A stretch of 64,000 bases of DNA, from NCBI GenBank assembly GCA_028551475.1, contig CM052362.1, positions 2,550,166-2,614,165 on the forward strand, read 5' to 3'. Shown here piece by piece: positions 33,451-44,820 of this stretch. The DNA comes from Casuarina equisetifolia (Eukaryota > Streptophyta > Magnoliopsida > Fagales > Casuarinaceae). The position numbers were made by a program, and so were the translations under genes. The notes beneath the pieces are model-generated. The model was not told the origin of the DNA. It was given only the letters and a program-made list of their open reading frames with translations, and did no database searches. Each line of letters begins with the position of its first letter. Within the stretch, counting starts at the first letter, position 1.

Positions 33451-36400
33451 TCACTCATTCATGCCCATCTTTTTTCCTCTGTTCCCCTTTTTCCCTCCTG
33501 ATGCTTTCTGAGATCCTTTACCTTTCTGCGCTTTGACGTTCTTTGCCTTCTTGCCGCCTTTTCCTGCCTTACCACTGCTACGGGTTCTTGCATCTTTTTT
33601 CATCCGTCGATCAACCAGGACTTTGCCTTTGCCAACCTTTACTTGAACACCTTTCTTTGCAACCACTAACTCTTTTTTGGGTTTCTTGGGCGTAGCTTTT
33701 TTATATAGCTGTTCAATTTGCTTCGTCTTTGAGCGATCAGATATATCTGCTTGGTCTGAAATCACGTTTGCCTTCTTTCGGACCTTCTCCAGCTGCCTCT
33801 GAGCAACACGCTTCTTCCGAGCTTTGGCCTGAGCAACTTTCTTTGCAGGCCGAGCATCGATTTCTTTGAACTGTGCTCTCATTGCCGCAATTTCTTCCTT
33901 GGTCACTGGTTTTATTGGTTGGCGGTGCCGCCTTTCCTCTTCTAAAAACCATTTAGGCAAACCATCGTCATGGAACATGTATTTATTGTACGCATCATCT
34001 AGTATCTGCTCCCGTTGCTTTTTCCGCAGCATCTTCTTCGCACAAGCCAATATCTCAGCTTTCCTATTAATATCTTCATCCGATGATTCATCTGAGGATG
34101 AGTCATCACTTGAATCTGTAGCTGGGGCAGGAACTACCTCAAAATCGTCATCTGCCTTAGAAGCTTGGGATTTAAGGCGATCAGACGCTGCATTGGCTTT
34201 TGCTGCCTTTTCCTTGGACTTCTCCGGAATAGAAAGTTTTACCTCCTGCCTATCTACCTGCATTTCTTTATCGCTATCATCCCCCAAATCTCCTTCTTCT
34301 ACAGCCTCGGCAAAGATATCCTGACTGAACCACTTGTTTGTAATTTCCTCTTGGGTTGGCACCTCTTCGGCAAATGGTACCAGGAGAGGATTCTTCTCCT
34401 GGTCACCCTGATCTCTATCTGAGTCACAATCAGACTGAACAGCACCATCACCATCACCATCGCCATCGCCATCCTGCACAGCAAAAAGGAGATCTAAATC
34501 TATGAGCAGAAACAATCGACAACAAAAGCTGGTTCTGTGCACCAATCTCATTGTAAATTCTTGATAGGAACTGATCTAGCGGAGATCAAAATGCATTCTC
34601 AACTGTATCTAAACACTCTATGGCAACTCCATACCTCCAAAAGTTGGGAATCTTCAGCATATGCTTGTTTTGTGCGCTTACGCTGCCTTGTACTACCCCC
34701 TTTTCTTGCCACAAATCGTTCATAAGCCTCATCAAGAAACTCTTCCATTTTTTCATCATACCTAATATCAAAATAAATCATTTGGTGAGAAGATAATAAT
34801 AATATCCTTGATTGTATTTCTGAACCAAATATATAGGAGAAATACCTTCTGCGTTCTTCATCAGAGTCTATATCACTGGACGAAGATCCTTGAGTTACAT
34901 CACAGGTGTCTTCATTTTCATGATGCTTAAAGTCACCATTTTCATCACCTTCATAATCAGTGGAGTCCATTGCTGCCAGATCTTTCTTACCCTAAGAAAG
35001 ATCAACAAACCAAAGTAAACAAACAAGAATGAAAGAGCAACTTTCTAAAGGTCATAGGAAAAAATTATCTGGTACCAGCCCACTTTAAATTTTTTTCACA
35101 ATTGTTAAAGCAAAAAATAATTCCTTGCTTTGAAAATCAATAGAAGGAAAGAAGAAAAGGAAGGAAGAGGAAGAGGAAGAGGAAGGGGGATTGGTGGAGG
35201 TGGTCACAGACCTTGATGGAAGAAAGAGAAAACAACTCATGATCAGTATAACCGTCTGCTGTTGCATCTATTTGCATCCCAGTTGCCTTCCGTGCCTTAT
35301 CCTACAACATTTAAAAACAGTTAAGCAAAAAAGCAGCGAGAGAATTGCCTATAAGTAAAAGATTTAAGAATCTATGACTCAGAATATACAGTGTAACCTT
35401 ATTACTTATTTCCAAACCAAATAACACTAGGGGAGAATGAATGCTAATATCGCAATAAATGAATTTAGAACGCCACATTTAGGGGAATTTTAGTTCAAGG
35501 ACTTCAGAAAATGAGGGGAAAAAGGACATCATACGTATACTCCAAAGTGGATAGAGGCTGTAGCTTGACCTCCAAAACTACTATCTTCTGTCCTCAACAA
35601 GTTTAGCAACAACAAGTGCTCCGAGTTTTAGAGACATCATATTATCACTATCATGATGCTTTAAGAACAATCCCTAGAATTAGCAATGCTAAATTCACAC
35701 CATACCTTGGCTCGTCTTTTTGCAAGTATTTTCTTTGCTCTTTTCTTCTTACGCTCCATGGCATATGTAAGCTCCTCCATTTCGTTAAGTATTTTATCAT
35801 CTTCATCCTCATTATTCTCATTCTCAACAGCTGTGGTAGTCGCAGAAGGGGCCTTCTGTGTCGGAGATAGGGCCTTTCTAATGTGAAGCCGCCATCTATA
35901 TTGAAAAACAAATATGAGAACATGTTAGTTAGTGTGGTGTAACAATGCTGTTTGAAGTGACAAAACTGAGATAAAAACTGTAAAAAATAATGACATCAGA
36001 AGCATAAGTGTAAATTTACTTGTTTGGGTCGAACTCCAAATACTGAAAACAAGATTCTTAAGAGTATGCAGTTAATGAGAAAGTGTAAATTTATAAGAGG
36101 GACAATGACAAAAGTCACAGCTTACTTCAATAGATGCTTGAAGTCTTGTTTCCCCAGAACACGCAGATCATCACATAGAGCTTTAACCTGCCAGAAAATA
36201 ATACTAAAACAGTTGAAATTTGATAGCACACTCTACATGGTTGCCGAAACTTCTAAGAGCATATCTTGACATTGATGTTATTACAGAAAACAGAAAAAAA
36301 TTACCTCTTCCGTTGTTAATGCATGATCCTTAATAGGCAAACAAGCTGGATCATCAAAGGTTATAGAAGTAACAGAACCAAGAACCTCAAGAGGGGCATC

Positions 36401-37888
36401 AGACCAAATGAAATCTGCAGCTGAGGACACCTTCCTCAAAATTGTTTCTCCCTCCTCATACCTGTAATTAGGACATAATTAGCAACAACCTCAACACAAA
36501 TCAACAATTATACTTCCAACCTTTCTGTGAGATGCTTTAAAAGTACTTCCACATATAAACAAGCAATAATGTCCACACATGAGAAAGTACTAGTAACAAC
36601 ATCAGCATATTGCTAATGTGGCTTCATCAAGATGGCAAATTCAAACAACTACAATGAAAAGAAAGTTTACCCATCACGGTGCCTCTTCTGCTTTGTTCCT
36701 CTGAGAACATCCACCACCTAAATCACAGTTTATCCAATGGAAACAATGACAATATGCAATAGAACTAATCAAATGAAGCAAAAAGAAGATTAACTGGAGA
36801 GAAGGCAATTTGCTGTTAGTGCCTCATTGATTTACCTTCCGTTGTGGCTCTATGGATCCCTGAAATAAATGCTTCACATCAAGAAGACGTGGATCAATCT
36901 TTGCAGGGGCCTTGTACTTAAGACCCACAACGTATATCTCAGCAGATGCGGAACGACTAGCTGCTGGCTTATCCACCTCAACCTTTTCAAATAACTGCAA
37001 AGCAAATTCAACATCAAGTTAAAAAAGAGTTCAGCCTTCCATACGAATATGTGCAAGATATCTCAATAAAGAAGTAGAAGATCACCTGCTTGAGGCAGTA
37101 TAGGACGGAACTGTAGTCTTGTGACCTGAAAACCTAACACAAGACAGAAGAAGAGCATTCCACATGAAACAGACATCAGTTTTTTCCCCGTCACTGACCA
37201 AAAGCTCGGTAGTTTACTATCTCAAAAACGACCCACGAAACAACCAAACCAATGACACCATTATCAATGTTTACTAGGTCTAGACTAAAGAGAAGCAAAA
37301 GTTACAACATTTCAACAAATCCAATATGTAAGCGGAACCCAATCAAACCCATTGCCATATCAAACCCCCCCCCCCCCCCCAAAAAAAAACGGAGTAGGGC
37401 AAAGAGATCATTACTTTGGTGACAAAATTTCCCTTGGGAGCCAAGAACTGCGTGGCCAACTTAACCGCATCGATAACAAGCGCGTTCTGGCTCATAGCCT
37501 CCTGCGCCCACGCACCACCGACATTAGGCGAACCATCGTGAAGCACCAGTTCAAACGCAGGGCAGCCGCGCTCGGCCATGATGTGCTTGATGCGAGAGCG
37601 GCACTCGGGCTTCGTGATGTCCTGCTCGATGGCGAGAGCGCCGCGGATGGGAGCGATGGGGACGAGGTCGATGCCAAGGACGAGGCTGCCAACGGGGACG
37701 CGCTGAACCGCTACCTGCATCCATCCTCCAGGGGCGGCGCAGAGATCGAGGACGGCGTGGGCGGAACGAAGAAGGCCGAACTTGGAGTCGAGCTGGACCA
37801 GCTTCCAGGAGGCACGGGAACGGTAGCCATGCTCCTTGGCGAGGCGGTAGTACTTGTCCAAGCGATGCTTTCCCTTCACCTTTCCCAT
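33451..37888 (-). CDS. SPB1: rRNA 2'-O-methyltransferase SPB1/FTSJ3 homologue
   Basis: Eleven coding exons, minus strand: 37888-37415, 37133-37086, 36994-36836, 36717-36671, 36461-36305, 36187-36126, 35895-35706, 35301-35212, 34991-34846, 34761-34635 and 34473-33451, all GT-AG and in phase, giving 840 residues, close to yeast Spb1. Residues 1-210 are an FtsJ methyltransferase: LDLCAAPGG (47-55) binds SAM, and K29, D118, K158 and E193 form the catalytic KDKE tetrad. A middle DUF3381 region and an acidic linker follow, then a basic Spb1_C tail ending in a Lys/Gly-rich nucleolar-type stretch. Spb1 methylates 25S/28S rRNA in pre-60S particles in the nucleolus. The exon 3 donor is known to within one base. 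The start is the first ATG of the conserved MGKVKGKHR. No defect is seen. Confidence 0.95.
35140..35192. repeat. GGAAGA-rich purine tract in SPB1 intron
   Basis: The plus strand is almost purely A/G here, so the SPB1 transcript has a long pyrimidine tract in the intron after exon 8. It is a simple repeat of GGAAGA/GAGGAA type. Confidence 0.8.
37366..37389. repeat. C-run followed by A-run in SPB1 intron 1
   Basis: About 14 consecutive C then about 9 A on the plus strand, 25-50 bp inside intron 1. Homopolymers like this are prone to length error in sequencing and assembly. Confidence 0.9.
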
Positions 37889-37982
37889 CTCCTTACGCCG
37901 TCGTCTTGTTCGACCGCTCTGTGATTAGGGGTTTGATGGGGTTTAGAGACACAGAGGAGGAGAAGTAAGAGACATGACCGTC

Positions 37983-37991
37983 TTAGGGTTT
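37983..37991 (-). promoter_or_regulatory. telo-box upstream of SPB1
   Basis: The minus strand reads AAACCCTAA 95 bp before the SPB1 start codon. Telo-boxes of this type are common near the start of plant ribosome-biogenesis and translation genes, which fits SPB1. The site may lie in the 5' leader or the core promoter. Confidence 0.6.
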
Positions 37992-38029
37992 CGCTATTTT
38001 CATTTTTCTTTTTTCTTTTTTTCAAATTA

Positions 38030-39024
38030 TTGGAATATTACTCCGAGAAATATTCAGCCTGAGAAAAAAAGAATATTTACACCTTCTTCTAATTAAAAAG
38101 TATTTAGGTTAAATGTCTAAATTAACGAAATATATTATTTCCTTATTTTTCGATTTTCTCTATTTAGAGTGTCCAAAGTGCTATACCTATTTTTCCATAG
38201 GATATTCAGTTTTTATAAAAGAAAAAATTAAAAAAAATATATATGTAAGCCATCTTCTAAAAAATGTATATTTTGCTTAGATGATTACATCATTAACATT
38301 TATTTTCTTTTTTCTAGAATATTGCTTCCTTTGGGTGGTCCAAGGAATAATACAATTATTATTTGTCAATTACCTCCTAAGTCAATGATAAATTAACGAA
38401 GGTTTAAAATCTTTTTATCTTAAGTTCAACACTTAAATATAAATTTGGATACTTGCGCAAAAACAATAAAAGTAATAATAATATCTATTAAAAGATTTAT
38501 AGTACGAAAATGATTTAATTAAGTTGTGATCCCCAGCAGGTAAAACTGCCGTCAAAAGGTATGGCAGATGTAAAGCACTTCTATGGAGAAGCTTTCAGGG
38601 ATTCTGGGGCCCATCTTTTCTAAGGGCAATATTTAATGTCATACTTTTGCGTCTCCTTTAAAGAACTCCAGAAAGAGGAACTCCTCACTTGCAGAACATG
38701 GATGAAAACGCTAGTCTACTCCAAAGAATAGTGTGGGACAGGAGGCAAGAGAAATATTCTGCATAATGCAGATACATTGACAGTAATCTCAAAGGCATAA
38801 TGGAATCTTAATGTGTATAAACAATAAAGGTACCCTGGAAAATCAAAGCTTCTTCTGGCATCGTCAAAAGAGAGGACAATTGAGCTTTATACTTATGACT
38901 GCATTTTTAAATGCATAACTTGATACATGTCCAAAGCAAAAAATTCCACTACCCTAGATCTTCACAAAGCCTAATTTCTTTCTGGTAAACTAATGTTTGC
39001 TCTAACCATGAAATTAGATGTGCT
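38030..39024. other. Intergenic spacer between SPB1 and RER1
   Basis: The first half is AT-rich spacer upstream of SPB1. The second half (about 38520-39024) is more balanced in composition and is expected to include the RER1 3' UTR. No further gene is seen. Confidence 0.45.
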
Positions 39025-41817
39025 TCAGTCCCCACGGGAGCCGCTGCTACTTGCAGCAGGTTTCTTCCCTCCATACTTCTGCAGTGGCAGACACCATTTG
39101 TCAATTACAAGAACAATAACTAGTGGCATAGACAAAGTCATGAGGATGATACGGCATGTATGAAACTCACCTGCTTCCCAATGTTGAAAGGAATATATTT
39201 GTACTTGATCATGTGTGCAATTTGGCGCCTCATTGTCAAGACGAACAGAACAATCCAGTAGCAAAGTAGGATTGGCCAGAAGACCGGAACATCAAACATG
39301 GGAAAGAATGTCATGACAAAAGCGATGCAGAAAGCTTTTGTGAATGAGTACCTGGAACAATGCAAATAAGCAGAAAAATATCGTCCATTAGTACATATTA
39401 AGAAAAATAATAAGCCTGTCCTAGAAAATTAATATGATTCCTGTGCGATAAAAGTAAAGGGATGACCAATGCAAATTGCAAGCTTTCCCAACTTTGTAGA
39501 ACGTAGGAATGTCAAAAGAGAACCAGTAAACTCCATCTATTTAGCGGCTTAATCATACAATAAGATACTCTAATTCTAATTCCCTTATCAAGTTAGGTAC
39601 CACAACTGTAATTTTTTCCGTTTTCAAGGGTGTGCCACTCTGCGGGGAGAGATCTAGAACACACGTCATGTAAAACCATTACTATTGAAGCTAGTATAAC
39701 AAATAAAAGGAGAAAGAACTGAAACTTCATGAGACATGAACCGCCATTAAAATACCAAGAATACCAACCTGGCAAGCATGCAGTTCAGGTAATAAATTTA
39801 ATCATTCTACTCTGATCATTCAGAAGACAGACTCTAATTTACAAAGAGCTTGTCAATGAGACAAGGAACCCATAACAAACAAATTTGAGTACATTTGTGA
39901 ATGATTGAGCTTCAAAAGGATCTTTAAAGATAATATATTAGCCACAAAAGTGAAGGATAAATCGCATGCCACAATGAATAAAAGCAGTTCCAGAGTGCCA
40001 GGAGATAGAACATAACAGTTTAAGCTTCTGAAAATAGGTAGATTAAACAACGTATCATATGCTTGTCAACAAACATGGCAGTTTGGTAAATTAAGGCTTT
40101 CCAAAGCAAAAATAGAAAAAGAATGTACATCCAGGTGCAAATAGAAATATCTCATGCCCTAGTAGAGAAGACAGTCGGGTAAATGAAGTTAGAATGGAGC
40201 TGCTTTGACTAAATACGGGATTAACTCTAACCATAGCTGATGTTTGGTAATTTTTCATCAAACTATTCTCAAATGCCCCATGTTCAGCTTGTCACACTTT
40301 TTAAAATCTGACAACAGTCTGTGCTGTAAAGCCTAAATTTCAAATATAAGCCTTCCAACCAACCAAGTAGAATGGAAAATTTTGAGCATACAAGGACATA
40401 TCCCCAAGCATAGCACTAACGCAAACTTGCTACCGCTGGGCATAACATTTCAAAGAAATCTATGTGGAACAGAATCAACAAGGCACCAGATAGTCCAGTT
40501 ATTCTCTAATTCTCCTCACTTTAGAGATGTAGGAAAGGGCAAAAAGGTACCAAATATCATCTCAATTATTTCCTACAATAGTAGCAAATTTACATGCAGC
40601 TGCAGAAATGACTGTAAAAAGTTTTAGCTGCATAACTGCAAAAAAAATTTTGAAAGGAAAAAACAACCATCTAGTAACACAAGGTACTCGTTATCCTATA
40701 GAAATTTGTGCATTCCTGCACTTCTTGCAAGGAAAAACAGAGAGCACCAGAACATCAAGCAATTTTGCAATAGTGAAATGAAGAGGATATATCTACGCCA
40801 GCAAAGGGGAAGGAGATATATAAAATTTCAAGAGGAAAATCATGAACGAAACACAATAACCATGTCCAGGAAAAAATCTACATCCATGCTTATTGATGAA
40901 GAGGACGCATCAGTGAGATGCATAAAAGTTAGTCGTATGTAACTTACAGATACTATTTTCAGTTTTCATTGGTAAGTTTTACATCTCGGACTGGCAGGCT
41001 TTGAAATAATGCATTACCCTCCAACCCATATTTATACAAAGAAAGGGTGCCATTTGATATAAGAAGTCATTGGCATTATTTAAGAAATTATGAAAATCAT
41101 TTATATGCTTGAATACCATTAGGTCTTTTGGCAATCAAAATAGCTAGACCATATTTATATGTTCTCAAAACTGATACAGATGTTTATTGCGTTCATTACT
41201 TCTGATATACCATTTTAACAACGGGACAAAAGCATCATTTCCGCAGTAGCCAATCAACTAGGAGATATAACAGTAACCAAAAACAGTTCAAAAACCCCAA
41301 CTAAGTCAAGCTAGCATATGAATGTATAACAGGATGATAGGTACCATGCAATAGTTTTTAGAATGCTCAAACTATATTATTTTAACAAAATAAACAACAA
41401 AGAAGGTAGCAAAAAAATGCCCAAAAAGCAACCAAAAATCAGACACAGAAAAATCTTCACTCACCAAAACTTGAACTCCGGAAGACGGCGAATGAATGGC
41501 TTAAATTCGTCTGAACCTTTTGTAGGTAGTACAGGCCCATCTGAAGTTTCCATCTCAGGGTCAACCAAAGGCGACAAGAATCCAATTAACAAATTCAGCA
41601 GATAAATCCCAACACCATATGAGACAACGTAAAATCCTTGACGAAAATAAACCCGCAAAACATAGATGAGCACTATGAAAACACTAGCAATCCATCTATA
41701 GACTGCGTGAGGAGTGGTCTTGTCCAGAAAATACTGGTAACGCCTCCATGCATCATGCCAAAATTGATTCACTGGTGCCGCGGCCGCCGCCGCCCCATCT
41801 CCTCCAATGCCTTCCAT
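39025..41817 (-). CDS. RER1: RER1, Golgi-to-ER retrieval receptor
   Basis: Three coding exons, minus strand: 41817-41465, 39351-39171 and 39078-39025. Junctions are GT-AG and split one Trp codon in phase, giving 195 residues (plant RER1 proteins are about 190-210). Conserved family text is seen: [43 protein letters not shown] and [17 protein letters not shown]. Four hydrophobic membrane segments lie in two pairs (about residues 42-86 and 121-160). The tail KYGGKK with a Ser/Gly-rich end faces the cytosol. RER1 recycles ER membrane proteins from the cis-Golgi through COPI. The ATG at 41817 opens the family N-terminus, here with an extra Ala run. Intron 1 is long (2.1 kb) with no gene inside. 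Confidence 0.95.
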
Positions 41818-42480
41818 TCAGTTCAAACTAAACAACATAGCAGTAAGCTCCAATCAAACCAAGCACACACCACAGATAAATCAGATATATCCATGCATAA
41901 ACAAAACTTAAGCAATAACTCGTCCGTCTAATAAACAAACACATGCATCAACGGAAGCAAAAACTCGTCCTCCCGCAGCTACGGGACTCAATAAACAGAA
42001 CTTACTTTTGAATCAACATTCAACTGTAACAATAGCAGGTAAGCTCAACCAAAGTTATCCATATGCAACGATCGGCTATCGTTATCCCTCAAAACAAAAA
42101 TGGATTACAGCAAAAGTGGTAAGATCCATTATTTCTATTTCTCGGAAACCAAACAAAGAATTAGTGTTAAGGCCAGAGTTCCGTCAAAATTAAGATCCGC
42201 ACATACATAAACGGACAATGTTCTTCAAGATCTACTACAAAAAAAACAAACCCTAGATTTTCACAGTCAAAGATTACATGCGAGAGCAGAAAATACACCA
42301 CGATAAAATCGACGGTCACCAGGCATAAACGGCGCAGAGATCGACACCAGAAAGCAAATGAGGAGAAAATCATGGAAGAAAATTAGTTGAGAAAGGTGGA
42401 GAGCTGACCTTGGATGACTGTTTTCAGCGTTGCGAGCGAATACAGGAAGTGGATGTGAGGAGGCGAAAAAGGCGAGCAGA
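41818..42480 (-). promoter_or_regulatory. RER1 5' leader, probably split by an intron
   Basis: On the minus strand, a donor-like CCAAG|GTCAGC near 42411 and an acceptor-like TTTAG near 41832 would remove about 580 bp from the 5' untranslated region, leaving a short leader before ATG 41817. The GC-rich, CpG-containing stretch at 42420-42670 fits a core promoter. The plus strand carries AAACCCTAG at about 42248 inside the putative leader intron. The leader intron is an inference from splice signals only. Confidence 0.4.
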
Positions 42481-42679
42481 TCTGCGAGGGAGAGGCTATT
42501 AAATTTTATTTTATTTTTTAATATTTCCTCGCCTTTGTCAGTATTTTATTTTTTAATTCTTTTGACGAACGACGCCGTCGAACGCGCGTTGACGACGGAG
42601 CCACCGATAATCGCTGTTGTGTCGGGTGGATTTTTAAGGAAACGGTTTGTCGTCAGTGTCGGTGGGACGATCAACTAGC

Positions 42680-43944
42680 AGTGAGAATATCTAATTATCA
42701 GATAACAACCTTCTTAATTAAGATCCTGTTAGGTATCCTTTAATGAGACATCATAATAATTAAAGTGAGAGATCATTGTTAAAAATGAATTTGTTTTAAC
42801 AATTTTGCCAAATGCAAGAGTGACTAATTTGGTGATGGGCCTTCTAGATTGGATGTAACCATGAACTCGATTTTAAATTAAATTTTTCAATGAGCATGCC
42901 TAATCTTGACAATTGAACATAGATTAGCGATGCCTTTTAAAGATAAACACCTGTGTAAGAACACTTAATAGTGATTCTAAACTTAATAATTTTATTTAAT
43001 TCAAAATTATATCTTTCACCTATAACTGGCTTGATATTTATGATGGTTAAGGATTTTTGAAATAATAAATTTTTAATTGATAAAGAATCTAAATCTAAAC
43101 AATTAATCATAACTAGTTACCACAACTAAATCTTTATTTAAATTAACATCCAAATTTCATTAACAAAGAAAAAGTTCAGAATTTATTTTGAACATGGTAC
43201 TAATAAATCGATTTAATTTTAACCAAAAAAATTACCAGAATTTACTTATATTTGCTGTATATATTTATTATTTCATGTCAGCAGTCTTGGAATGTTGTAA
43301 TAATTTAGTTAAATATGTAAATCGGATTGAAGAAGGGGGTTATTCCTTATGATGAGGAATCTACCCATACATGTAGTGGACTGTGCATTACCTTAAATAG
43401 GGACAGCTTATTTTAAAGTTCAGTTAATGAAAGGAGGCGTGTTTTCCTTCTCAGCAAAAATTACCAATTTTTCTTGCTTTTCTTGCTTTTCTTGCTTTTC
43501 TTGCTTATTCGACTTCATCGCAGATCGTAAGAAGCAGCATAGCTTACTGCCCAAAGAGGATTTCCTAGTTAATCATCTAACTACATGCTTCCTCAAACAC
43601 AAACATAACATATTATTTGATTCTCATTAATTTCCCAACAACCAAGAAAATACCATAGTTGTCTCTTTTGAAAATAATCCATCTTTGGACGTTTGGGAAG
43701 AAAAAAAGTAAGTGACAATATAATATATTTTGACCAATTTAGCTTTGATTAATTATTTTCTTATTGGTTTAAAGGGTGCAATAATATCTTAACCAAATAT
43801 GTATTTATTTTGTTTTAGCAAAATGGAAAAGTATAATTGTCCATCCTTGAAGGTCAATTACTAGCTTTTGTGGTTTTCACTTGTAAACATAAAATATAAG
43901 AAATATCAGAACCTTAGACAGGTGAACATTTAACACGGGTTCTG
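42680..43944. other. AT-rich spacer with a small CTT-rich repeat
   Basis: No gene. Four to five copies of a 9-10 bp phrase TTCTTGCTTT run from about 43470 to 43508 and create a spurious Phe/Ser/Cys-rich frame. Confidence 0.5.
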
Positions 43945-44095
43945 ATGCGGATGCACTTAGGCCCAATATTACGAGTTCTAATATCAAAAAATTAAGAGTC
44001 CACAACATAATCCAGTAGGTCTAAAAAGGCCAAGATTGAAGAACAATCCAAGAATATTTCATAGCATTTCTACAGTATTTAATATAGGGGGCTTC

Positions 44096-44820
44096 AGTTA
44101 AAATAACAATTTCTACAATATATTATAGAAATTATTATAAAAATATGAAGAACAATATGAAAAATAATATGAAAAACAATATGAAGAACAATATGAAAAA
44201 TAATATGAAAAACAATATGAAGAACAATATGAAAGTAGTAATTTGTATTACTTGAGTGAATCATTGAGTACACACCAACTACCTTTTTATAGTGGTTGGA
44301 AAAACAAACATAAATCATCTCTTAATGATGATGATCAATACAATTGATTATGAAAAACCAAAAAATATGAAGAACCCTAAGACCTTTTAGATTTTGAGCG
44401 GAAAATTTCATCAATAGAGTTGGTGATTCTTTTTATTTTTTTTATTGAAATAAAGAGATCGTTTTCCTCTGATTAAAACGCCTCTTATTTCACCTTGAAC
44501 CATTTTGTATAACTGTTAAACGAAGGAGGTGAATCGTTGTTCTCTCGCGGGCATGAGGAAGAAGATGATGCGCGTGAGTTATACGCGCGCGTCTTTATTT
44601 TGTCCGTGAGTTGCCTTGGCTGAATGGCGCGTGTGGTACACGCGCCTGCTTTAATAACTGTCGCTTCTTTTTCTTCTTCGGATTCAAATATCGCCGATGT
44701 ATTTATTTTCAAAATTTGATTTTCGGTTTTTGATTTAGAAATGGTTCTCGTCGGTTCCGTTTTTGTTTTTAATTCTGGCAAGATATTCGGCAGTTCTATT
44801 TTGGTTTGTATTTCTAACAT
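44096..44820 (-). repeat. Copia 3' LTR (left in window)
   Basis: 725 bp. On the minus strand it starts TGTTAGAAATAC and ends TTATTTTAACT, so the end is not the usual CA. It has about 25 bp more than the other LTR because of an extra repeat in the AATATGAARAA array near its end. Confidence 0.9.

Noticed and set aside
33866-34324. 152-codon plus-strand Ser-rich open frame
   Set aside because: Antisense of the acidic and basic low-complexity part of SPB1 exon 11.
37352-37924. 190-codon plus-strand open frame
   Set aside because: Antisense shadow of GC-rich SPB1 exon 1. The minus-strand frame carries the conserved FtsJ motifs.
44140-44235. Regular AATATGAAAAAC-type repeats resembling a CRISPR-like array
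   Set aside because: Degenerate short-period array within an LTR of a plant retrotransposon; no spacer structure.
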